Source: Bacteroidota bacterium
GTDB lineage: Bacteria; Bacteroidota; Bacteroidia; Chitinophagales; Chitinophagaceae
NCBI GenBank assembly: GCA_023391895.1
Contig: JAEWAC010000325.1
Span: forward strand, 1 to 12,443
Reading direction: 5' to 3'
Length of the DNA stretch: 12,443 nt
Below, piece after piece: positions 7,027 through 12,443 of the stretch. Every line of letters begins with the position of its first letter. Within the stretch, counting starts at the first letter, position 1. A program made the position numbers and the translations under genes. The notes beneath the pieces were generated by a model. That model had not been told where the DNA came from and did not search any database. It worked only from the letters and a program-made list of their open reading frames with translations.

Positions 7027-7323
7027 AATGTTTTAATATGGGTTTTTAAAAGAGTTTCATTTCTGAAACTTTTAGCTAAAGCATGGAGATTCTGAAACGC
7101 TTATTCTAAGGTCTACAATCAAGGATTGAAAGCCTTTTACATGGATCCTATTTTTAGGTGAGCAGGAAGTGTAGGCTTTCATTGAAAAACGAAAGCTTTA
7201 TTCTTTGTTCCATCTCTCATTGGAAATAATGCTTTCTGCAGCCAGTGTATATATACGGACACTACTTGCAAACCTGACTTTATTGCATTTTCTTTGTTAC
7301 AAAAAATTCATTTCTATATACGG

Positions 7324-7400
7324 CTTGCTCCAACCATTGTTGATTATCAATTGAAAATGGAGCAAGAAAGTGCGGCTATTAACGTGTTAGCGGCTATTAA
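7324..7400. repeat. Palindromic element with tandem GCGGCTATTAA, left border of the cassette-like stretch
   Basis: CTTGCTCCA (7324-7332) pairs perfectly with TGGAGCAAG (7358-7366) over a 25-base loop. Right after it GCGGCTATTAA occurs twice (7372-7382 and 7390-7400), the second time as part of GTTAGCGGC (7386-7394). That 9-mer is the same as the right end of the element at 8008-8016. The small gene at 7413 begins 12 bases further on. Confidence 0.6.
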
Positions 7401-7412
7401 ACTCAACTCTGA

Positions 7413-7772
7413 TTGAAGAACTTATACTTAAAGCCTCCAAGGGAATATTCAAAAAAACAAACAATTGCACTGTATATACTTGCCGTTTTGATTATTGGCT
7501 TTTTAGTTAGCTCTTCTTTTTGGAAAGAAGCAGAATACAATCGCACCATTTTAGAAGGCAAAAAGCTGAAAGTTATTATTCGCAGTGTTTACTGTAGTTC
7601 TGGAAAAGGCAATAGCGGTTTGTCTTTCTTAGACAGAAATAATAAAGTGAACATGGTTAATATCGACCACCAAGACTGCTATAAGTATAAAAAGGGCGAC
7701 ACAATATCAGTTCTACATAATGAGAAGCAAGATTGGTACTATATAGTACCAAACCAACAAAACAGCCGCTAA
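7413..7772 (+). CDS. Small single-pass membrane protein of unknown function
   Basis: The protein is 119 residues. The frame opens at TTG 7413, immediately after an in-frame TGA (7410-7412). There is no ATG in the N-terminal region, so TTG is the likely start and gives MKNLYLKPPREYSKKQ. One hydrophobic helix (about residues 19-37, IALYILAVLIIGFLVSSSF) is followed by a polar domain of about 80 residues with two cysteines (VYCSSGKGN, HQDCYKYKKGD). The domain should lie outside the cytoplasm and looks beta-rich. I do not recognise a family. The gene is visibly more AT-rich than xerD or polX. Its stop codon TAA lies inside the palindromic element end GCCGCTAAC, and another such end lies upstream. 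This is the arrangement expected for a gene in a cassette. Confidence 0.65.
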   Translation: MKNLYLKPPREYSKKQTIALYILAVLIIGFLVSSSFWKEAEYNRTILEGKKLKVIIRSVYCSSGKGNSGLSFLDRNNKVNMVNIDHQDCYKYKKGDTISVLHNEKQDWYYIVPNQQNSR

Positions 7773-7892
7773 CATGGAGTTTTATGCCAGAGGGGCTTGA
7801 CGGCTAGGGCTAGACACCATACCTTTAATCAACTTTAGTACTGGAATATGGCTGTAGTATCATAGACTACCCCTCCAGCATAAAGCCCTTGA
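7765..7892. repeat. attC-like palindromic element 1
   Basis: The left end is GCCGCTAAC (7765-7773), which contains the stop codon of the preceding gene. An inner arm TTTATGCCAGAGGGG (7781-7795) pairs with CCCCTCCAGCATAAA (7870-7884) at 13 of 15 positions, leaving a 74-base centre with CAACTTTAGTACTGGAAT. The right end merges into GCCCTTGACGTC at 7885-7896. Imperfect long palindromes flanked by short conserved ends, sitting just after a stop codon, are what integron attC sites look like. The core does not match the classic RYYYAAC / GTTRRRY boxes exactly, so the identity stays open. Confidence 0.55.
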
Positions 7893-8016
7893 CGTCAGGC
7901 TGTGCAAAAAGGGTACTTTTTCGAAGAAAGTATTTCTCCAAGGCGCTAGTAAGTAGATGGTTATATATTTTTATTTTATTAATAATATGCCTTTTGCACA
8001 GTCTGTCGTTAGCGGC
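7885..8016. repeat. attC-like palindromic element 2, in tandem with element 1
   Basis: GACGTCAGGCTGTGCAAAA (7891-7909) is complementary to the stretch that ends the element (7992-8010), 15 of 19 positions matching. A GG extension follows the left arm after a 1-base bulge. The right end is GTTAGCGGC (8008-8016), the exact reverse complement of the left end of element 1 (GCCGCTAAC, 7765-7773). The pair of elements therefore looks like two sites fused through the shared junction at 7885-7896, with no gene between them. Confidence 0.55.
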
Positions 8017-8060
8017 CATCAATTGTTAATTCCTTGTAATGAGGAATGGAAATCCTGTAG

Positions 8061-8546
8061 TTAATTATCGTCCTGATTTTGGTGCAACAAGAAAAGCAAA
8101 AAGCAGGCAGTCAGCAGAAAGGCTGTATTCTGGACATTCCAAGTTTTTGACTGCCACATCAGGAACCATTCGCCTCCAATAGCAATAAATACCGTAAACC
8201 ACAACAGCACACCCAGTGCAAATCCATAGGTCGCAAATGATTTTGCTGCTTTGAAATCGACTGCTGTTGAGCGAAACTTGCGAATCATGTTTGTGGCCCC
8301 AATAAATAAGCATATTGCAATGACACCTTCCCAGGTGATGATCACAATAAAAAACAAGTGGTGGAGAAACTCACTGTGAACAGAGCGCCATCCATTCCGC
8401 TGAATTGAAAACGTGTCTTCCATTTTAGCAACCATGCTGACAAAGGCAAAGTTGGACCGGTAGTCTATGACATTATTTAGGCAGACAAGTGATATGTACA
8501 GACCCGCTGTACAGGCAAACAAGATTTTTATTAGTCTGCTGTTCAT
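8061..8546 (-). CDS. DUF2165 family small integral membrane protein
   Basis: The protein is 161 residues with four predicted membrane helices (about 5-25, 62-84, 104-124, 138-155). Family hallmarks are NNVIDYRSNFAFV (24-36) after helix 1, a W72-E73 in helix 2, and GGEWFLMWQSKTWN (124-137) between helices 3 and 4. These match DUF2165, a predicted inner-membrane family without a known function. I start at ATG 8546 because family members begin with a short basic N-terminus directly before helix 1; an in-frame ATG at 8573 would add nine residues. The gene points against its neighbours and lies just right of a palindromic element. A small stem (ATTCCT 8029-8034 with AGGAAT 8042-8047) follows its stop codon. 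Confidence 0.85.
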   Translation of the reverse strand: MNSRLIKILFACTAGLYISLVCLNNVIDYRSNFAFVSMVAKMEDTFSIQRNGWRSVHSEFLHHLFFIVIITWEGVIAICLFIGATNMIRKFRSTAVDFKAAKSFATYGFALGVLLWFTVFIAIGGEWFLMWQSKTWNVQNTAFLLTACFLLFLLHQNQDDN

Positions 8547-8633
8547 GAAGGTGTCTAGTATGTATCGGTGCAAAGAAAGATACTGAATAAAAAGACTAAA
8601 AGAAAGTCAACCAAGGTGCACCTTGCTTTGCCA

Positions 8634-8765
8634 ACTGCTAACACTCATATTGCTGCAATGCAGGCTAACTGCTATCTTGTGGCTGTAAATCAATAATCAA
8701 CAACAAGATGGTAAAAGCTGTAGTAACACGGACGTCCTGTACTGGCAGCAATGCCTTAGACGTAA
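8634..8765. repeat. Possible third palindromic element, decayed
   Basis: CTGCTAACACTCATATTGCTG begins near 8634 and contains ATTGCTGC (8649-8656), which pairs with GCAGCAAT (8745-8752). The right side reads GCCTTAGACGTAAG (8753-8766), matching the junction of elements 1 and 2 (GCCCTTGACGTCAG) at 11 of 14 positions. The match is weaker than for the other two elements. The element lies just before the broken lipoprotein gene. Confidence 0.35.
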
Positions 8766-8777
8766 GAGGCTATAATA

Positions 8778-9385
8778 ATGCCCACTCTTATTTTCATAGT
8801 AGCGTTATTGACAATTTCCTTGTTGACATCTTGCCGTGAAACTTACAGACTTTCAGAACAAGACTATAGCTGGATGCCTTATAAAGGAAAGGAAATCCTT
8901 GTGTTCAGTTCTAACACAGGTGATACAGACACTATTTTCTTTCTTAAAAAGGACACACTTATTGCTTATCCAGAAGCGCAAGCAATAAACGGAAGAACTT
9001 ACGAAGTGGTAAGCATTTCAAGCCGCCACAGCGCCCCCCACCTCCTGACGGCAGCCACAGGTATTTAGAAAATGTCTTTGTTGAACTGAAGAAATCAAAA
9101 GATAAAAAAGCCCGGCTTCATTCTAATCTTTCGGCGAAAGATGCAAGTTTTTAGCGTTTAGCAGGAATTAGAATTGACAGTCTTTCTCAACAACCTCCTA
9201 CATCGCTAATGACCAAAGCAAAAGCATATAATGACATTTATGTTATTGACGATGAAGACTGGCTTAATTTCAAGCAGCGTAGTAATTATGTAACAAAGCT
9301 ATATTGGAGTAAATCGCAGGGGCTTATCCGTTACGACAAGCAAGATGGAGTTTTTTGGGAGTTGACAAACAAGTACAGCCCATAA
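8778..9385 (+). pseudogene. Lipoprotein gene of unknown function, broken by a frameshift and a nonsense codon
   Basis: From ATG 8778 the protein begins MPTLIFIVALLTISLLTSCR, a lipoprotein signal with the lipobox cysteine at residue 19. It then continues as RLSEQDYSWMPYKGKEILVF. In a run of six C (9034-9039) the frame is lost and would stop at TAG 9066. If one C is restored it reads on through PPDGSHRYLENVFVELKKSK to an in-frame TAG at 9152-9154. The same frame resumes beyond it as RLAGIRIDSLSQ, DIYVIDDEDW and GVFWELTNKY, ending at TAA 9383-9385. The full product would be about 202 residues. The long clean tail shows that this was one gene. Two independent lesions make true decay more likely than a single read error. 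I do not recognise the family. Its stop lies in TAACATGG, as does that of the gene at 7413. Confidence 0.75.
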
Positions 9386-9813
9386 CATGGTTGGCTGTTG
9401 CTAACCCACAAAGAGTTGATTTACAGACAGCTTTTGATGAACAAAGGCTTGGAGCATGGCGGATTTAAAGCTTTAAACCGGTTTAAAACCCTATCCCTCA
9501 TTCTTTCCATCTCAAATTGCTTTTAGTCCTTGCTTTAAGTAGTGCGACAAGCACATAGACTTTTAAAAATGGTGGCCATGTGCTCAATTGTTGGCTTTTA
9601 GCTTAAAAAATCAGAAATAAACGATTAGTGATTAGTAAAAGACCGGATAGGTTTGCCATTATCACCTCTGACTATTAAAGAAAGCATCCTGCCTGATTTT
9701 CTCCATCCTTTATTCCTTATTGCTGAGGTTGTATAAAGCCTTGAAGCAGTTTTAATGGTTTAGTTTTTGTAGCTCATTTTTAAAGGCTATTCCTAAATTA
9801 TCAAAACAAATCC
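9386..9813. other. AT-rich spacer with hairpin and overlapping palindromes
   Basis: There is no gene. Just after the lipoprotein stop a short hairpin pairs GGTTGGC (9389-9395) with GCTAACC (9400-9406). Further on, two perfect palindromes overlap: TTTAAAGCTTTAAA (9464-9477) and TTTAAACCGGTTTAAA (9472-9487). A GATTAGTGATTAGTAAAAG direct-repeat word is at 9621-9639. A TAGTTTTTG at 9760-9768 is one base away from the Bacteroidota promoter box and could serve the next gene. Confidence 0.6.
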
Positions 9814-10245
9814 ATGTCCAGGAAGTTACTATTCTTAAAGGTGCCGATTATTGTTCTTCTACTTACACAATTACTATTGGTATCGTGTGCCCGCAAAGCA
9901 CACTTTGTAACTTCAACAGTTGTACCGGTAGCTGAAGGAAAAGTGAAAGTAAAAAAAGACAAGAATAACAATTACGCTATTAATATCAAAGTCAGAAACC
10001 TGGCCGAACCCAACCGCTTGCAAGTGCCCAAAGATGTATACGTCGTTTGGGCTGAAACCGATCGGAACGGCGTACAAAACCTTGGCCAGTTAAAAACTTC
10101 CAGCGGGTTATTTTCCAGTAAAATGAAAGCATCTTTAGAAACAGCCATCCCTTATAAACCAATAAGGGTGTTTATTACGGCAGAAGATGACGCTGCAATT
10201 CAATACCCCGGCAATTTTGTAGTGTTGAATACAAACACGTTTTAA
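9814..10245 (+). CDS. Small lipoprotein of unknown function
   Basis: The protein is 143 residues. It starts at ATG 9814 with a signal peptide whose lipobox is LVSC, cysteine at residue 25 (MSRKLLFLKVPIIVLLLTQL is the hydrophobic start). The mature part has a basic stretch KVKVKKDKNNN and a beta-rich domain with VPKDVYVVWAETDRNGVQNL, FSSKMKASLETAIP and RVFITAEDDAAIQYPGNFVV. The pattern of a VYVVWAE strand with a later FITAE strand recalls the C-terminal beta-sandwich of RskA-like anti-sigma factors, but the match is only a fold-level impression. Secretion to the periplasm or outer membrane is likely. The gene stands alone and appears intact. Confidence 0.78.
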   Translation: MSRKLLFLKVPIIVLLLTQLLLVSCARKAHFVTSTVVPVAEGKVKVKKDKNNNYAINIKVRNLAEPNRLQVPKDVYVVWAETDRNGVQNLGQLKTSSGLFSSKMKASLETAIPYKPIRVFITAEDDAAIQYPGNFVVLNTNTF

Positions 10246-10356
10246 TCTTAAGAAAAACGAAACGGCTGGTTTACATGAATGGCTCAACCTTCCGTTGAAA
10301 CCATCTTCCGGAATAGATACCATCCGGGCAGGGAAGTTGTTTAGTGTTGCTTTTAA

Positions 10357-10690
10357 TCACTCCAGGTAACTCCATTGAAACTGATATTGGGAAGCAACAT
10401 GGCTAATCTTATCCGGGCAAAAGATTGGCAGGAATTTACCATCAAAGGCCGGGAGGATAAAGATGAGGATTACCTGTTCCTGGGAGGTTTTTATAACAGA
10501 AGCGGTGCTTTCTTCTTCGACAATTTTCGTTTGCTTGTGGAGAACTTGCCAAACAAATTCAATGAAATCCCCATTTCCAATGGAGACTTTGAAGCGGATA
10601 ATTTCAAACCACATTGGGGCTACTGGCCCAAAAGCAATGGCTTTGTTCCGGAGGTAACCTGGAAAATCATGGTTCCGACAACTCCTTCAA
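10357..10690 (+). pseudogene. Remnant of a carbohydrate-binding-like (beta-sandwich) protein
   Basis: The frame is open from 10357 and reads DWQEFTIKGREDKDEDYLFL, then GAFFFDNFRLLVEN, then IPISNGDFEADNFKPHWGYW before losing sense near 10680. The W-x-x-F-T-I, FFFDNF and NGDFE blocks are typical of the end of one beta-sandwich module and the start of the next in secreted Bacteroidota enzymes with tandem carbohydrate-binding-like modules. There is no signal peptide and no catalytic domain. The sequence ends in an ATATGGGG repeat (10681-10702). A TTG at 10375 or ATG at 10399 could start a short protein, but a truncated remnant is the better reading. The parent family is not certain. Confidence 0.6.
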
Positions 10691-10772
10691 AACCCCATAT
10701 ACTTTCAACATCTGTGAAATCCTTTCATCAATCCGTGCAATCTGTGATCCAACTTCTTCTAAGCCCCATATA
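10681..10772 (-). repeat. Composite repeat: two ATATGGGG words around a CACGGATT block
   Basis: On the minus strand the order is TATATGGGGCTTAGAAGAAG (10752-10771), then GGATCACAGATTGCACGGAT (10731-10750), then a partial GGATTTCACAGAT (10710-10722), and GTATATGGGGTTTTGAAGGA (10683-10702). The same first word and CACGGATT block stand side by side at 595-628 on the plus strand. The repeat begins exactly where the beta-sandwich remnant stops making sense. Confidence 0.7.
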
Positions 10773-10891
10773 ACCCTTCCGGCTGGAAGCATTGACGATT
10801 CATCGTTCACGTCTGTGGACTGTCGTCTGTCGACTGTGGACTTCCCCCACAATTCCATTCACCCAAAAAAGATATACGCTAACTTGCAGTC

Positions 10892-12443
10892 ATGGATAAT
10901 TATGCAATAGCCGACCAACTCTCCCTGCTGTCAAAACTCATGGACATACATGGCGAAAACGCTTTTAAATCAAAAAGCTATGCCTCGGCAGCCTTTGCTA
11001 TTGAAAAATTAACACACCCCCTGGCCAACCTGCCCGAAGAAAAAATCTTCAGCATCCGCGGCATTGGTGAGAGCGTGGGTAAAAAAGTTATAGAGCTGGT
11101 CCGCACCGGCGAACTGGAGGCCCTGCGGCAACTCACGGAAGCCACGCCGGATGGTGTACTGGAAATGATGAACATCAAAGGACTGGGTCCTAAAAAGATC
11201 CATACGCTTTGGAAAGAACTGCACATCGATTCGGTGGAGGAACTGAAAGAAGCCTGCCTGGCCAACCGGATAGCCGAAAAGAAAGGATTTGGCGCCAAAA
11301 CCCAGCAAAATATTTTGGAGGCCATCCAGTTTCAGCAGCAAAATACCGGCAAGTATTTATATGCACAAACAGAAGCCTTTGCAGAAGCCCTGCAGGAAAA
11401 ACTGCAAAGCAAATTCAGCCAGGAAAAAACAGCGCTCACCGGCGCCTTTCGACGCCAGCTGGAGATAATTGAAGAACTGGAGTGGGTAACCACCATCCCG
11501 GCCGAAAAGCTGAAGCACTATTTTGATGAAGAACACTACAGCCTGGCAACAGAAAGCAACCAGCTATTGGAGATCATTGCCAACGATGCCTTAAAGCTGA
11601 AATTTCACCTGACCTCGGCCGTCGATTTTAACCGGCTGCTTTTTACCACCAGCTGCAGCGATGAATTTCGCCTGGCCATAGAACAACTACCGGCCTGGAA
11701 TGCCTCCGCTACCTTAGAAAGCGAAGAAGCCCTTTGTGCGGCTTTGCAACTACCCTACATTCCGCCCTACCGGCGCGAAAAGCCATCCCTGATCACACAG
11801 GCACGGCAACACGGCCTGCCGCCGGTCATACAGGTAGCTGACATCAAAGGCCTGATCCATTCGCACAGCAACTGGAGCGACGGCGCCCATACTATAGAAG
11901 AAATGGCCCGCGAACTAATCGGGCTTGGCTTTGAATATATGGTAATTTCCGACCACTCCAAAGCAGCTTATTATGCCAATGGCCTCAATGAACAGCGCAT
12001 CAAAGAACAACACCATTATATTGACACTTTAAATGAAAAGCTAGCTCCTTTTAAAATTTATAAGAGCATAGAGTGCGACATCTTGAATGATGGCGAAATG
12101 GATTACGCCCATAAAATATTAGCCACTTTTGATCTGGTGATTGCCTCCGTACACAGCAACCTGCAAATGACCGAAGAAAAAGCCATGATGCGCCTGTTGG
12201 GTGCCATTACCAATCCTTATGTAACCATCTTGGGGCACATGACCGGCCGGCTGCTGGCTAAGCGCAAAGGCTACCCTGTAGATCATAAAACCATTATAGA
12301 TGCCTGCGCCGAAAACAAGGTGGTGATTGAGATCAATGCCCACCCGGTTCGGCTAGATATGGACTGGCGCTGGATAGATTATGCACTGGAAAAAGGCGTA
12401 ATGCTTTCCATCAATCCCGATGCCCATACCATAGATGATTTTA
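10892..12443 (+). CDS. polX: PolX/PHP family protein (DNA polymerase X-like, 3'-5' exonuclease), C-terminus beyond window
   Basis: 517 codons from ATG 10892 to the edge are open; bacterial PolX is about 570 residues, so about 50 are missing. Residues 1-150 form the helix-hairpin-helix part (FSIRGIGESVGKKV, MNIKGLGPKKI). Residues 151-290 are the polymerase X region, but the nucleotidyl-transfer motif, normally GSxRR...GDxDxL, reads GAFRRQLEIIEELEWV (184-199). Two catalytic aspartates are replaced by E195 and E197, while D245 remains. Residues 318-517 are a PHP domain with a complete-looking metal site: H323, H325, D330, H355, E394, H421, H449, D510 and H512. So exonuclease or phosphoesterase activity is likely and polymerase activity doubtful. 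In bacteria PolX acts in base-excision repair. No partner gene is visible. Confidence 0.9.
   Translation, partial: MDNYAIADQLSLLSKLMDIHGENAFKSKSYASAAFAIEKLTHPLANLPEEKIFSIRGIGESVGKKVIELVRTGELEALRQLTEATPDGVLEMMNIKGLGPKKIHTLWKELHIDSVEELKEACLANRIAEKKGFGAKTQQNILEAIQFQQQNTGKYLYAQTEAFAEALQEKLQSKFSQEKTALTGAFRRQLEIIEELEWVTTIPAEKLKHYFDEEHYSLATESNQLLEIIANDALKLKFHLTSAVDFNRLLFTTSCSDEFRLAIEQLPAWNASATLESEEALCAALQLPYIPPYRREKPSLITQARQHGLPPVIQVADIKGLIHSHSNWSDGAHTIEEMARELIGLGFEYMVISDHSKAAYYANGLNEQRIKEQHHYIDTLNEKLAPFKIYKSIECDILNDGEMDYAHKILATFDLVIASVHSNLQMTEEKAMMRLLGAITNPYVTILGHMTGRLLAKRKGYPVDHKTIIDACAENKVVIEINAHPVRLDMDWRWIDYALEKGVMLSINPDAHTIDDF

Larger units (their letters stand above)
6781..7412. other. AT-rich repeat-bearing spacer upstream of the M16 operon
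   Basis: There is no credible gene. Contents include a GTTGACAG / GGTTGATGG degenerate tandem tract (6860-6890), two copies of the ATATGGG-TTTTGAA word (6926-6946 and 7036-7057), and a decayed hairpin repeat (6999-7026). There are small inverted repeats at 7055-7070 (GTTTC/GAAAC) and 7174-7195 (GCTTTC/GAAAGC), and a palindromic element with direct repeats at 7324-7400. The minus-strand M16 promoter should lie near 6785-6850, where there is an imperfect TAATTTAG (6789-6796 in reverse). Confidence 0.65.
10246..10891. other. Spacer with gene remnants and repeats before polX
   Basis: Besides the remnant at 10357-10690, a start-less open frame at 10247-10369 encodes about 40 residues including GLHEWLNLPL and PSSGIDTIRAGKLFSVAFNH. 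It looks protein-like and could be another piece of a destroyed gene. From 10681 on there are two minus-oriented ATATGGGG words, a CACGGATT block (10730-10750), and a GTCTGTGGAC / GTCGACTGTGGAC tandem tract (10811-10841). No promoter for polX is evident. Confidence 0.6.

Noticed and set aside
6781..10891. Insertion sequence or transposase gene in the accessory stretch
   Set aside because: No transposase-like frame and no terminal repeats around a coding region were found. The only inverted repeats belong to the palindromic elements described.

Overview
The window looks like a chromosomal stretch of a Bacteroidota bacterium, most likely of the Chitinophagaceae or a close relative. Signs of this are the absence of Shine-Dalgarno leaders, one good Bacteroidota-type promoter (TTTG / TAnnTTTG) upstream of a lipoprotein, a tandem pair of periplasmic M16 peptidases, a PolX with a PHP domain, several small SCx-type lipoproteins, and long AT-rich spacers packed with degenerate short repeats. 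The genus is inference; the phylum-level call is fairly safe.

Layout. (1) 1-517: the 5' end of manA (minus strand, running off the left edge), divergent from a yraN gene that carries two single-base deletions. (2) 518-1416: a gene-free spacer of interspersed and tandem repeats and hairpins. (3) 1417-3659: a YkgJ-like cysteine-cluster protein (minus), divergent from a lipoprotein of unknown function, then the chromosome-dimer recombinase xerD. (4) 3660-6780: a repeat-rich spacer, a strong minus-strand intrinsic terminator, and a two-gene minus-strand operon. Its first gene is a zinc-ligand-bearing M16 peptidase and its second an M16 partner that has lost the zinc ligands but keeps the R...Y pair. 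(5) 6781-10891: an AT-rich accessory stretch with small genes (a membrane protein, a DUF2165 membrane protein, a broken lipoprotein gene, an intact lipoprotein, and the remnant of a carbohydrate-binding-like protein). These are separated by palindromic elements that give part of the stretch a gene-cassette look. (6) 10892-12443: a PolX/PHP protein, cut by the right edge, in which the polymerase active site appears degenerate while the PHP exonuclease site is complete.

The housekeeping-type genes (manA, yraN, xerD, M16 pair, polX) look like ordinary chromosome. The most notable structure is between genes. A 19-21 bp word close to ATATGGGKTTTTGAAGAAG occurs about eleven times, only in spacers and in both orientations, often near a 28-bp hairpin repeat or a CACGGATT-type repeat. 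At 7322-9410 there is a second, different system: palindromic elements with GCCGCTAAC / GTTAGCGGC ends, in which the stop codon of a neighbouring gene lies inside the element end. It resembles an integron-like or otherwise mobile cassette array, but no integrase belonging to it is visible here.
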